A stretch of DNA of 64,000 nucleotides from JABAAI01 sp965261955. GTDB lineage: Bacteria; Spirochaetota; Leptospiria; Leptospirales; Leptonemataceae. The stretch lies in NCBI GenBank assembly GCA_965261955.1, contig CBDHEM010000069.1, forward strand, positions 1,116,001-1,180,000, read 5' to 3'. Below, piece after piece: positions 53,471-63,947 of the stretch. Position 1 is the stretch's first letter, and each line of letters opens with the position of its first letter. Below the pieces are notes generated by a model. The model was not told the origin of the DNA, did no database searches, and saw nothing but the letters and a program-made list of their open reading frames with translations. Made by a program: the position numbers and the translations under genes.

Positions 53471-53604
53471 ATGAACAGTAAAGAAGTCCACGGCACAAAG
53501 ATGCTTGCAATGGAGTTTGAAAAAAATCTTCCAAGTCGGTGATGGTGACTTTGATTCACGAGGCATATATTTTCTAACGGTGTTTACATTCACTGTATAT
53601 CCCA

Positions 53605-55905
53605 AGTAGATAAAAACAAACTGTGTTTGCTTTTTGTGATTAGAGCGGCGATTTTGGAGAACACAAAAAGATTGATCTTTTGTGTCCAGCCCTCATGAAT
53701 GCATGCATGGCGTATCAATTCCGCACAGCCGAAAAGGGGCTTATATGAGAGCTAACCGTTGGTCGTACGCGCCCTACTTCCTAAATTCCCTATTCCCAGC
53801 CAAGCCTTTCTATGTGGATAAAAACAAACTGTGTTTGCTTTTTGCGATTAGAGCGGCGATTTTGGAGAACACAAAAAGATTGATCTTTTGTGTCCATCCC
53901 TCATGAATGCATGCATGGCGTATCAATTCTGCACAGCTGAAAAGGGGCTTATATGAGAGCTAACCGTTGGTTGTACGTGCACTACTTCCTAAATTCCCTA
54001 TTCCCAGCCCAGCCTTCCTATGTAGATAAAAACAAACTGTGTTTGCTTTTTGCGATTAGAGCGGCGATTTTAGAGAACACAAAAAGATTGATGCTTTGTG
54101 TCCATCCCTCATGAATGCATGCATGGCGTATCAATTCCGCACAGCCGAAAAGGGGCTTGTATAAGAGCTAACCGTTGGTTGTACGCGCTCTACTTCTTAA
54201 ATTCCCCATTCCCAGCCCAGCCTTACTAGTAGATAAAAACAAACTGTGTTTGCTTTTTGCGATTAGAGCGGTGATTTTGGAGAACACAAAAAGATTGATG
54301 CTTTGTGTCCATCCCTCATGAATGCATGCATGGTGTATCAATTCCGTACAGACGAAAAGGGGCTTGTATAAGAGCTAACCGTTGGTCGTACGCGCTCTAC
54401 TTCCTAAATTCCCTATTCCCAGCCCAGCCTTCCTATGTAGATAAAAATAAACTGTGTTTGCTTTTTGCGATTAGAGCAGCGATTTTAGAGAACACAAAAA
54501 GATTGATGCTTTGTGTCCAGCCCTCATGAATGCATGCATGGTGTATCAATTCCGTACAGACGAAAAGGGGCTTGTATAAGAGCTAACCGTTGGTCGTACG
54601 CGCTCTACTTCCTATATTCCCTATTCCCAGCCCAGCCTTCCTATGTAGATAAAAACAAACTGTGTTTGCTTTTTGCGATTAGAGCGGCGATTTTAGAGAA
54701 CACAAAAAGATTGATCTTTTGTGTCCATCCCTCATGAATGCATGCATGGCGTATCAATTCCGCACAGCCGAAAAGGGGCTTGTATAAGAGCTAACCGTTG
54801 GTCGTACGCGCTCTACTTCCTAAATTCCCTATTCCCAGCCAAGCCTTCCTAGTAGATAAAAACAAACTGTGTTTGCTTTTTGCGATTAGAGCGGCAATTT
54901 TGGAGAACACAAAAAGATTGATGCTTTGTGTCCATCCCTCATGAATGTATGCATGGCGTATCAATTCCGTACAGACGAAAAGGGGCTTGTATAAGAGCTA
55001 ACCGTTGGTCGTACGCGCTCTACTTCCTAAATTCCCTATTCCCAGCCAAGCCTTCCTATGTAGATAAAAACAAACTGTGTTTGCTTTTTGCGATTAGAGC
55101 GGCGATTTTAGAGAACACAAAAAGATTGATCTTTTGTGTCCATCCCTCATGAATGCATGCATGGCGTATCAATTCCGCACAACCGAAAAGGGGCTTGTAT
55201 AAGAGCTAACCGTTGGTTGTACGCGCTCTACTTCCTAAATTCTTCATTCCCAGCCAAGTCTTCCTATGTAGATAAAAACAAACTGTGTTTGCTTTTTGCG
55301 ATTAGAGCGGCGATGTTAGAGAACACAAAAAGATTGATGCTTTGTGTCCATCCCTCATGAATGCATACATGGCGTATCAATTCCGCACAGCCGAAAAGGG
55401 GCTTGTATAAGAGCTAACCGTTGGTTGTACATGCTCTACTCCTAAATTCCCTATTCCCAGCCAAGCCTTTCTATGTGGATAAAAACAAACTGTGTTTGCT
55501 TTTTGCGATTAGAGCGGCGATTTTAGAGAACACAAAAAGATTGATGCTTTGTGTCCATCCCTCATGAATGCATGCATGGCGTATCAATTCCGCACAGCCG
55601 AAAAGGGGCTTGTATAAGAGCTAACCGTTGGTCGTACGCGCTCTACTCCCTATATTCCCTATATTCCCTATATTCCCTATTCCCAGCCCAGTCTTCCTAT
55701 GTGGATAAAAACAAACTGTGTTTGCTTTTTGCGATTAGAGCGGCGATTTTAGAGAACACAAAAAGATTGATCTTTTGTGTCCATCCCTCATGAATGCATG
55801 CATGGCGTATCAATTCTGCACAGCTGAAAAGGGGCTTATATGAGAGCTAACCGTTGGTTGTACGTGCTCTACTTCCTAAATTCCCCATTCCCAGCCAAGC
55901 CTTCC
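53605..55905 (+). repeat. Eleven-copy tandem array of a ~208-bp repeat
   Basis: Each unit carries AAACAAACTGTGTTTGC, GCGATTAGAGCGGCGATTT, GAACACAAAAAGATTGAT, CATGAATGCATGCATGGC and CCGAAAAGGGGCTTGTAT. Starts of the AAACAAACTG motif lie near 53611, 53821, 54031, 54236, 54448, 54650, 54860, 55069, 55277, 55484 and 55706. Units are 207 or 208 bp, so reading frames are not kept. The ACACAAAAAGAT / ATCTTTTGTGT pair can form a hairpin with a 2-nt loop. Short frames of 74 codons in some copies are not convincing genes. Confidence 0.9.
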
Positions 55906-58900
55906 TCTTTCAGTTAGCCTTATGCGATTTTTCAATTTTTTCGGCGCCTTCAAGTCGGTGGCTTTGCACTAGCAAAGTCTTCATAAGTGAAACCTGTTCT
56001 ATTCACAGCTATCACTCTACTATTTCGAGTTCCCCTTATGCGATTTTCAATTTTTTCGGCGCCTTAAAATCGTTGGGCTTTGCGCTAGCAAAGGCTTCCT
56101 CGCACCACAAATTCCTCCTCGTAACACAAATCCCCGCTCGTAACAGCAAGCCCCTTACCTCACAAAGCCCCCTTCCTCACAAATCCTCCCTAAATTTTCG
56201 GCGCCTTCAAGTCGGTGGCTTTGCACTAGCAAAGTCTTCATAAGTGAAACCTGTTCTATTCACAGCTATCACTCTACTATTTCGAGTTACCCTTATGCGA
56301 TTTTCAATTTTTTCGGCGCCTTCAAATCGCTGGGCTTTGCGCTAGCAAAGGTTTCCTTGTACCACAAATCCTCCCCCTTCTTCACAAAGCCCTCTTCCTC
56401 ATAAAGTCTACCTCACAAATCCCCGCTCGTAACACAAATCCCCGCTTGTGACTCAAAGCCCTCTTTTTCACAAAGGCTTCCTTGTGACGCAAATCCTCCC
56501 TCGCCAATCGCTCCTCTTTCCAGTTCCCCCTATGCGATTTCCAAGTTTTTCGGCGCCTTCAAGATCGCTGGCTTTGCGTTAGCAAAGGCTTCCCCGTACC
56601 ACAAAGTCCTTCTCGTAACACAAAGCCTCGCTCCTGACTCAAAGCCCTCTTCTTCACCAAGCCCCGCTGGTGAGGCCAAGCCTTCCTCTTCCAGTTACCC
56701 TTGTCTGATTTTCAATTTTTTCGGCGCCTTCAAATCGGTGGCTTTGTGTCAGCAAAGGCTTCCTCGTGACTCAAAGCCCTCTTTTTCACAAAGGCTTCCT
56801 TGTACCACAAATCCTCCCTCTTCTTCACCAAGCCCTCTTCCTCACAAATCCTCCCCAAGTTTTTCGGCGCCTTCAAAATCGCTGGGCTTTGCGTTAGCAA
56901 AGGCTTCCTTGTAACTCAAAGCCTCTCCCTTCCTCACAAAGCCCTCTTCCTCATAAAGTCTACCTCACCAAGCCCTTTTCCTCACCAAGCCCTCCTCCCT
57001 CACAAATCCCTCCTTGTAACACAAAGCCTCGCTCCTGACTCAAAGCCTTCTTCCTCACAAAGCCCTCCTTGTAACACAAAGCCTCGCTCCCGACTCAAAG
57101 CCCTCTTTTTCACAAAGGCTTCCTCGTACCACAAATCCTCCCTCTTCTTCACCAAGCCCTCTTCCTCACAAATTCTCCCCAAGTTTTTCGGCGCCTTCAA
57201 AATCGCTGGGCTTTGCGTCAGCAAAGGCTTCCTCATACCACATATCCTCCCTCTTCTTCACAAAGCCCTCTTCCTCATAAAGCCTAGCTCACCAAGCCCT
57301 CTTCCTCACAAATCCTCCCCAATCTTTTTTCGGCGCCTTCAAAATCGCTGGGCTTTGCGTTAGCAAAGGCTTCATAGTGCAACCTGTCCTCTTCACAGTT
57401 ATCACTCTAGTATTTCGAGTTGCCCTTGTGCGATTTCCAAGCTTTTCAGCGCCTTCAAATCGCTGGGCTTTGCGTTAGCAAAGGCTTCCTCGTACCACAA
57501 ATCCTCCCCCTACCTCACAAAGCCCTCTTCCTCATAAAGTCTACCTCCCAACGCCCCCTCACAAATCCCCGCTCGTATCACCAAGCCATCCTCCCTCACA
57601 AATCCTCCCCAAGCTTTTTTCGGCGCCTTCAAAATCGGTGGACTTTGCGCTAGCAAAGGCTTCCTCGTACCACAAATCCCTCCTCGTAACACAAAGCCCC
57701 GCTCGTGAGGCCAAGTCTCCCCAGCCAAGCCTTCCTATTCCAGTTACCCTTGTCTGATTTCCAAGATTTTCGGCGCCTTCAAAATCGCTGGGCTTTGCGT
57801 TAGCAAAGGCTTCCTCGCAACACCAAACCCTCCCCGTAGCACAAATCCCCGCTCCCTACTCAAAGTCTACCTCACAAAGGCTTCCTCGCAACACAACGCC
57901 CTCCCCGTAGCACAAATCCCCGCTCCCTACTCAAAGCCTAGCTCACAAAGGCTTCCTCGTACCACAAATCCTCCCTCTCCTTCACAAATCCCTCCTCGTA
58001 GCACAAATTCCCGCTCCTGACTCAAAGTCTACCTCACAAAGGCTTCCTTGTAACTCAAAGCCTCTCCCTTCTTCACAAAGCCCTTTTTCTCACCAAGCCC
58101 TCTTCCTCACAAAGCCCTCTTCCTCACAAATCCTCCCCAAGCTTTTTTCGGCGCCTTCAAATCGCTGGGCTTTGCGCTAGCAAAGGCTTCATAGTGAAAC
58201 CTGCCCTCTTCATAATCATCACTCCAGTATTTCGAGTTCCCCCTATGCGATTTCCAAGTTTTTGGGCGCCTTCAAAATCGCTGGGCTTTGCGTCAGCAAA
58301 GGCTTCCTTGTACCACAAAACCCCGCTCATGAGGCCAAGCCTCCCTCGCCAATCGCTCCTCTTCCAGTTCCCCTTATGCGATTTTTCAGTCTTTTCGGCG
58401 CCTTCAAATCGGTGGTTTTGCGTCAGCAAAGGCTTCCTCATAACACATATCCTTCCTCTTCTTCACAAAGCCCTCTTCCTCATAAAGCCTAGCTCACAAA
58501 GGCTTCCTCGCAACACCAAGTCCTTCTCGTAACCCAAATCCCTGCTCCTGACTCAAGGCCTACCTCACAAAGCCAACGCCCCCTCACAAATCCCCGCTCG
58601 TATCACCAAGCCATCCTCCCTCACAAATCCTCCCCAATCTTTTTTCGGCGCCTTCAAATCGCTGGGCTTTGCGCTAGCAAAGGCTTCCTCATAACACATA
58701 TCCTCCCCCTACCTCACAAAGCCCTCTTCCTCATAAAGCCTACCTCACAAAGGCTTCCTCGCAACACCAAACCCTCCCCGTAGCACAAATCCCCGCTCCC
58801 TACTCAAAGTCTACCTCACAAAGGCTTCCTCGTAGCACAAATCCCCGCTCCCTACTCAAAGTCTACCTCTCAACGCCCCCTCACAAATCCCCGCTCGTAT

Positions 58901-58995
58901 CACCAAGCCCTCTTCCTCACCCTCCCCAATCTTTTTTCGGCGCCTTCAAATCGCTGGGCTTTGCGTCAGCAAAGGCTTCCTTGTACCACAAAGCC
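55906..58995 (+). repeat. Hairpin-module and pyrimidine-rich tandem repeat region
   Basis: About 17 copies of a module GGCGCCTTCAAATCGnTGGG, CTTTGC(GT)(TA/CA)GCAAAGGC, at roughly 55942, 56060, 56199, 56316, 56551, 56723, 56865, 57188, 57328, 57448, 57618, 57768, 58147, 58263, 58397, 58646 and 58937. Between them run mixed 17-20 bp units such as CTTCCTCGTAACACAAA and GCCCTCTTCCTCACAAA. CTTTGC/GCAAAG forms a stem and GGCGCC is a further palindrome. The + strand is C/T-rich. No gene is credible. Confidence 0.85.
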
Positions 58996-59199
58996 CTCCT
59001 CAATTTCCAGAGTATTTTTTAATTGTAGAAAAAAGTAGATACAAAAAGACTGGCGACAACGGTTCAGTCTCTTGTTCCCTAAGGACACTTTGAGATAGAA
59101 CGGGTGTGTAGCTATCTATTTATACAATGTGATGAATGACATTTTTATGGATAGTTTATACAAAAAAGATTTAAAAAATGAAATTGAGGAGAAAAAAAT

Positions 59200-60162
59200 A
59201 TGATAAGAGTTTATAGTTTAATTGGTGCTAGTTTGAAGACTTCACTCTGTGCCGTTGTACTTGGTCTTTGCTTAGCATTACCGTTGTCTCTATCGGCCCA
59301 GGATGGTGCAGATAGTTCTGCCGTGGAATATACGGCGTCTTTTGTTTCCAACTATGTATTCCGTGGAACAAATTATTTTGCCGGTGTAGCTGCACAGGAA
59401 GAAAAGGCCCCAAGTGCGTCGACAGGTGCTTTTGCGTTTCAACCTAACGTTACTTTTTATCCAGATGATAAGGGGTGGTATTTTGATATTTGGGCAAGTG
59501 TTGCCTTAGAGAAGCGTTCTGATGTTGATCTGGATGGGAATCACGTAACAGGATTCAACACAAATGTGGTAGGGAACTTGGTTCGAAATACGGATGAGGA
59601 TAACGGATTAAAAAGGTATGATGAAGTGGATTATACCCTTGGCTATGAAAAGGAAGCCAGAATAGGGCGTATCGGTTATGGGCTGATTGTTTACAGTTCA
59701 GTGTATTTTAGACAAAAAGCTTCGACCGAAGAAGGGCTTAATACTTCAGAAGTATTCGTTTCTTACTCTCCTCCGGGTGAGTTCTTGTCTGGCTTTTTTG
59801 TGGAATTATATTCCCAAATTCTTAGTGCGGCGCTTACTCCAGAGGAGTACTATCAGTTTGGCTATGAGTATGCCTATGGAGTAGGTGGAGACGCTGAGGT
59901 CTTTTTTGAAATAGCCGCTGGCTATGGAATAAGTCAAACTGTTTCTGGTTGGCGAGATGTCACGGGTAGTCTGGGTGCTTCTGCTGCTGGTTTTACCGTC
60001 AGCCTCAATGCTTCTGGTCGCCAAAGGTCAGAATTCTTTGATACAGGAGATAGTAATCCAGAAGACTTTAAAGTAGCAGATCCTGAAAGCACAACGGGTG
60101 AACAAAAGGCGTTGCCGAAAACTTTAATGTGGCTGTATCTTGGATACACTGCTGAGCTTTGA
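59200..60162 (+). CDS. TorF-like beta-barrel outer-membrane protein
   Basis: 320 residues. A signal peptide (VVLGLCLALPLSLSAQ) is followed by a mature start with VEYTASFVSNYVFRGTNYFAG, similar to the family of small outer-membrane proteins with a SNYVFRG motif (TIGR02001/TorF-like). Alternating aromatic strands continue to LWLYLGYTAEL, with no clear terminal Phe. A GAGGAG ribosome site precedes the ATG. Probably a small-molecule porin; partner unknown. The first gene after the repeat region. Confidence 0.7.
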   Translation: MIRVYSLIGASLKTSLCAVVLGLCLALPLSLSAQDGADSSAVEYTASFVSNYVFRGTNYFAGVAAQEEKAPSASTGAFAFQPNVTFYPDDKGWYFDIWASVALEKRSDVDLDGNHVTGFNTNVVGNLVRNTDEDNGLKRYDEVDYTLGYEKEARIGRIGYGLIVYSSVYFRQKASTEEGLNTSEVFVSYSPPGEFLSGFFVELYSQILSAALTPEEYYQFGYEYAYGVGGDAEVFFEIAAGYGISQTVSGWRDVTGSLGASAAGFTVSLNASGRQRSEFFDTGDSNPEDFKVADPESTTGEQKALPKTLMWLYLGYTAEL

Positions 60163-60273
60163 TAAGAAAGAGATATAGTAAATAAAAAATTTATTGTTCA
60201 ACACAATTTCATTCATTCCCCTTTTTTCTATCATTGATTGAAAGAAGGCAATTTTGAGTGCTTGTGTGAACAG

Positions 60274-60313
60274 AAAGGGGAAGTGAGATTTTTCTTGCTT
60301 CCCCTTTTTTTTT
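60274..60313 (+). terminator. Intrinsic terminator downstream of the TorF-like gene
   Basis: AAAGGGGAAG and CTTCCCCTTT form a 10-bp stem, followed by a run of nine T on the + strand. Confidence 0.8.
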
Positions 60314-60524
60314 GGTATTTTTGGCATGCTTGCTCTCTTTGGTATATTTGATAGAATGATTTGCACCCTCGAATGTACCCCCTGATAATCAGACAGCAAA
60401 CGGTTTAGCCCTCTCTGTTCCGGGCCCGGGCCAAAAAATCATTCGGTTAGTTTGCGTTTTGCATAGAGGCTTATCTTGTCGTATTTTGGAATCAAATTTC
60501 TTTCTCTTAAATACTACGTTTAAA

Positions 60525-60550
60525 ATATAGCTATTAAAATCTAGCTATAT
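60525..60550 (+). promoter_or_regulatory. Inverted repeat upstream of the bactofilin gene
   Basis: ATATAGCTA, 8 nt, TAGCTATAT: perfect 9-bp arms centred about 60 bp before the GTG start. It could be an operator for a dimeric regulator or a hairpin; no factor can be named. Confidence 0.4.
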
Positions 60551-60598
60551 CATGTTTTTTATTGACGGGGATGACGATAGTATCATCCATCGCTACAG

Positions 60599-60916
60599 GT
60601 GAAACTCAACCAAACAATTCTAGGAGATGACATTAGCTTCCGAGGGAATTTGCATGTGAAGGGTCCCCTCACGATAAATGGCCTATTTAAGGGCTATATC
60701 CAAACACCGGATCATTTAGTTGTCGGTGCATCGGCCAAAATTGAGGGGGATGTGGATGCTTCTGATATTTCTATTGATGGCTATGTAAAGGGTAATATCT
60801 TTGCAAGTAAGCGAATCAAATTTCAAAAGGGTTCACACGTGATTGGCGATTTACGTACGCCCGACTTACAAATTGATTCAGGTTCTCGTTTTCAAGGTAC
60901 CTGTGTTATGGATTAA
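60599..60916 (+). CDS. Bactofilin
   Basis: 105 residues, GTG start. A right-handed beta-helix with 6-residue repeats: ISFRGNLHVKGPLTINGLFKGYI, IEGDVDASDISIDGYVKGNI, GDLRTPDLQIDSGS. This is the bactofilin polymerisation core that assembles into filaments without nucleotide and often anchors wall enzymes or shapes the cell. Short N- and C-tails. The DsbA-like lipoprotein gene follows. Confidence 0.92.
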   Translation: MKLNQTILGDDISFRGNLHVKGPLTINGLFKGYIQTPDHLVVGASAKIEGDVDASDISIDGYVKGNIFASKRIKFQKGSHVIGDLRTPDLQIDSGSRFQGTCVMD

Positions 60917-60993
60917 AGACGTTGATGAAGTTGAGAATGAATTAGAGAGTTGCAGTTTGACCATGATACTTTTCGAATATATTGGAGGATAAT

Positions 60994-61998
60994 ATGATTT
61001 TAAATAAAATTACTTTGGCTAGTTTAATATGTACACTAACCCTTTTCTCAGCATCATGCGGGGAAGGTGGGCCATTCGTGGAGGTCGGTGGTGATCGCTA
61101 TACAGAATCTGATTTGAAGGAAGAAATGCCCAATCACTATGCGGATATTCGAAAAGACTACGAAGAACAAGTCAAGAAGGCCTTGGAACGTTTGGGTGAA
61201 AAAAAATTGATGGAGATAGCCGCCGAAGATAGTGGTGCTACGGATGCCAACGCCTACATAAGCTCTATTCGGAACAAAATACCAGCTCCCACTGAGGCTG
61301 AGATTCAATCCACATATCGGGACTTGAAAAAGAAAGGACAAATTAAAACGCAAAAGTTAGAGCAAATCCGTGGCCAATTGATTAGTTATTTACGTTCACA
61401 AAGAGCTGGTAGCCTCATCCAAAAGGAAAAGGTAAATCTCAAAAAAAAATACGGGTATCGCATCGGTCCTGAAGAAAGGAAAGAGGTCGACATAGTGGGA
61501 GAACCCACCCTATTTCCTAACGGCAAGCTCCTTGTGGTAGAATTTTCTGGCTATGAATGCCCCTTTTGCAAGAAAGTGCAACCGGCTGTAAAGAAATTAC
61601 GTGAAAAGTATGGTAATAAACTCAAGTGGGTTGTAAAGGATTATCCGTTACGTATAGGTAATATTTATTCTCACGTGGCTGCTAGTTGCGTTTTTCAACA
61701 GGATAAAAATAAATTTTGGCAACTGTACGATTATCTCTTCTCTCCCGAAAGCGATAGAAGCTCTTTAGAAAAGAACAATCTCAATGCCATAGTAGCCAAG
61801 CATGACATAGACATGAATCTTTTTGCAAAATGTACTGAAGCGCCGGCTACTCGTGAGGAGATAATGTCTGACCATCGAGAAGGTCAACTACTCGGAGTCA
61901 GAGGAATCCCATATTTCTTTATAAACGGTAAAGCCCTTTCCGGAGCTCAGCCGTATGAGGTTTTTGAGCAAATGATAGAATTGGAGCTAAATAAATAA
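60994..61998 (+). CDS. Lipoprotein with DsbA-like thioredoxin domain
   Basis: 334 residues from ATG 60994, because GGAGG lies 5 nt upstream; the in-frame TTG at 60982 is part of that site. The signal peptide ends FSASC (lipobox). A SurA/PpiC-like N-terminal helical region (about 25-130) leads to a DsbA_like/thioredoxin_4 domain with FSGYECPFCKKV (CPFC redox site), VVKDYPLRIG and the cis-Pro VRGIPYFFINGK. It probably oxidises or isomerises disulfides in the periplasm. Located between bactofilin and rpsD. Confidence 0.88.
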   Translation: MILNKITLASLICTLTLFSASCGEGGPFVEVGGDRYTESDLKEEMPNHYADIRKDYEEQVKKALERLGEKKLMEIAAEDSGATDANAYISSIRNKIPAPTEAEIQSTYRDLKKKGQIKTQKLEQIRGQLISYLRSQRAGSLIQKEKVNLKKKYGYRIGPEERKEVDIVGEPTLFPNGKLLVVEFSGYECPFCKKVQPAVKKLREKYGNKLKWVVKDYPLRIGNIYSHVAASCVFQQDKNKFWQLYDYLFSPESDRSSLEKNNLNAIVAKHDIDMNLFAKCTEAPATREEIMSDHREGQLLGVRGIPYFFINGKALSGAQPYEVFEQMIELELNK

Positions 61999-62044
61999 CT
62001 TTTAGTGCTTTAATCATGAAATAATTATGGAAATAATTAAATAA

Positions 62045-62659
62045 ATGGCACGCTACAGGGGGCCCCGCTTACGAAAGGTGCGTCGTTTAGGCGTTCTACT
62101 TGCAGGTCTCACACGTAAATCAGCGCAGAAACGCACCTATCCTCCGGGTCAAGGTGCACAAAATCGACGCACTCGCTTTAGTGAATACCGCAGAAGGCTT
62201 TCTGAAAAGCAAAAGGTTCGTTTTAACTATGGCTTAAATGAGACACAGCTAAAGGGCATCATGATTGAGGCCAAAAATGCCCGTGAGCCCACGGGCCTTG
62301 TCCTCTTGCGGCTCATAGAACAGCGTTTGGACAATATTATCTTTCGTCTCTCGTTAGCCCCGACTATACCTTCCGCACGTCAGTTGGTTGTTCATGGTCA
62401 TATTCTAGTGGATGGAGAGCGTGTAAATATTCCTAGCTATCGTGTGCGATGTGGACAAAAGATATCTCTTCGTGAAAAAAGCCATAAAATGAATACAGTG
62501 CTTTCTTCTATGGCGCAGCCCTCCTTGCGTTTACCACCTTTTTTAGTTTTTGATCCAACTCTTTTTGAAGGCAAGATGGAATCCTTACCCACACGAGATG
62601 ATGTTCCTATACAAGTCGATGATCAACTAGTTGTAGAATACTACTCTCAACGTATGTAA
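62045..62659 (+). CDS. rpsD: 30S ribosomal protein S4
   Basis: 204 residues. It is a primary 16S rRNA binder that nucleates 30S assembly. It starts MARYRGPRLRKVRRLG and lacks the four zinc-binding Cys of the C+ form. The S4 RNA-binding domain follows (RLIEQRLDNIIFRLSLAPTIPSARQLVVHGHILVDGERVNIPS). The ATG comes after an AT-rich leader. It is outside the alpha operon: no rpsM, rpsK or rpoA neighbours. Confidence 0.96.
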   Translation: MARYRGPRLRKVRRLGVLLAGLTRKSAQKRTYPPGQGAQNRRTRFSEYRRRLSEKQKVRFNYGLNETQLKGIMIEAKNAREPTGLVLLRLIEQRLDNIIFRLSLAPTIPSARQLVVHGHILVDGERVNIPSYRVRCGQKISLREKSHKMNTVLSSMAQPSLRLPPFLVFDPTLFEGKMESLPTRDDVPIQVDDQLVVEYYSQRM

Positions 62660-62699
62660 GGGCGGGGATTTCGCTATAGCTATAATACTATCTCTCACT

Positions 62700-62728
62700 A
62701 TGAGGCCATTCTGTATGGCTCATTTTTT
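62700..62728 (+). terminator. Intrinsic terminator downstream of rpsD
   Basis: ATGAG(G)CCAT pairs with ATGGCTCAT (one bulged G), 5-nt loop, then six T. Confidence 0.75.
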
Positions 62729-62852
62729 GGGACACCCTTCAGGTCACTGCATTTTCTCTATTTCTCCAGATGACCCCCCCACTTTTTGCTTAGCCGTTAT
62801 CCAAAGTTTTTTTATCTTTGCACCTCTTTGCAATCAAAATTGATCTTGGCTC

Positions 62853-63947
62853 CTATTGACAAATTGTTTTTACTTTTTCCCAAACCTCATCCACCGATAT
62901 CCACGACATACAAGCCATGTCTTTCCGATAACATTTTTTATCACCCCGCAAAGAGCAAGGGCGACAAGGCAAAGCAGAATGAGAAATCTGCACTATATTT
63001 TGCGGGTTTTGCCCATAAGAACTGTAACCAGCATAGGGGTGACTAGGTCCCCAAAGAGAAATCACGTCATTGCCAAGAAGGGACGCTAAATGCATATAGA
63101 GAGAATCCATACTCACAAAAACATCCATTTGTGCTAAAATAGCCATTTCTGTTTTAGAGGCTATACTGGCTGGAATCGCCACCGCTTTTGGTGATTCCCT
63201 CTGTAAAGCCTGAATATCTTTTTTGATGCTTCTATTGGGCAGTCGGCCACCAAATAGAAAAACAATGGCTCCTAGCTCTTTTTGTACTCTTTCAATGAAT
63301 TCTTTTGTTTTCGGCATAGGCCAATTTTTTTCGGGATGGGGAGTAAAAGGTGCTATACCAACCCAAGATACTCTATCAACAGTTAGGTTACGTTTTTTAA
63401 AAAAGGCAAATGCATTGGCGCGAGAATGGGTATCTAAATTGATCCAAGCTTCCTTGCTTTTTTGATTTTGTGGGAGCAGAGGCCTTTCTATTCCGGCTTG
63501 AAAGAATGCATCAAAATAACGACCCACTATGTGAGGGAGTTGTTCTGTTTTTTTTCGTCTACTCGTCCAAAAGTAAAGCCGTCGCGTGAGAAGATATTCT
63601 TTTCTTTTGTTTGAACGAAATTTTCGAATAAAAAGACCGGTAAACAAAAACAAAAATCGTAATGAAAATGTCCCTAGGTCTCCATGAAAATCTATACCAT
63701 TTGTGAAAGGGCCAATTTTATACAGTTCTGTAAATAAACGATAGACCCCCAAGAGAGCTCGATATTTCCCATTACGAGAAATGGGGATAACATGAACGCT
63801 AGGTATATTATAAAAAAAAGATTCACAACGAGAAGAACAAAGTACTGTAAAAGTCAATTTGCTATTGTGACGAACCAGCAACTGCAAGACAGGCACAAGT
63901 AAAGCAACCTCTTCTTCCCTTCCAAAACAAAACAATAAAAAACGCAT
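62853..63947 (-). CDS. Glycosyltransferase family 9 (heptosyltransferase)
   Basis: 364 residues. It adds ADP-heptose to LPS inner core by family. The conserved acceptor-side Asp/His segment (GIDFHGDLG) near residue 85, VGIAPFTPHPEKNWP (nucleotide-binding, as in PG(A/S)xxxxKxWP), FVSMDSLYMHLASLLG (SxDSGxMHLA-like, with Leu for Gly) and SLWGPSHPYAGYS are all visible. The C-terminal Cys-rich ALPCRPCSLRGDKKC is the metal-binding-like element of heptosyltransferases I/II. No other rfa genes adjacent; converges with rpsD. Confidence 0.88.
   Translation of the reverse strand: MRFLLFCFGREEEVALLVPVLQLLVRHNSKLTFTVLCSSRCESFFYNIPSVHVIPISRNGKYRALLGVYRLFTELYKIGPFTNGIDFHGDLGTFSLRFLFLFTGLFIRKFRSNKRKEYLLTRRLYFWTSRRKKTEQLPHIVGRYFDAFFQAGIERPLLPQNQKSKEAWINLDTHSRANAFAFFKKRNLTVDRVSWVGIAPFTPHPEKNWPMPKTKEFIERVQKELGAIVFLFGGRLPNRSIKKDIQALQRESPKAVAIPASIASKTEMAILAQMDVFVSMDSLYMHLASLLGNDVISLWGPSHPYAGYSSYGQNPQNIVQISHSALPCRPCSLRGDKKCYRKDMACMSWISVDEVWEKVKTICQ

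Larger units (their letters stand above)
60163..60598 (+). other. 436-bp intergenic region
   Basis: Contains the terminator at 60274-60313 and the inverted repeat at 60525-60550, both listed separately, and a CGGGCCCGGGCC GC-palindrome near 60420. The rest holds no clear gene. Confidence 0.5.

Noticed and set aside
53682..55793. A family of 74-80-residue proteins (start SxPHECMHG) repeated six times
   Set aside because: They are frames through a 207-208 bp non-coding repeat. Three intervening units lose one base and the frame, each frame overlaps the next by 17 nt, and no protein features are seen.
55854..58532. Several frames (129, 187, 77 and 112 codons) on either strand in the hairpin region
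   Set aside because: They are rich in Ser/Pro/Lys from translated repeats, have no ribosome sites, and similar frames occur on both strands.
53605..58995. CRISPR array
   Set aside because: Units are 208 bp or irregular modules, not 24-40 bp repeats with unique spacers, and no cas genes are present.
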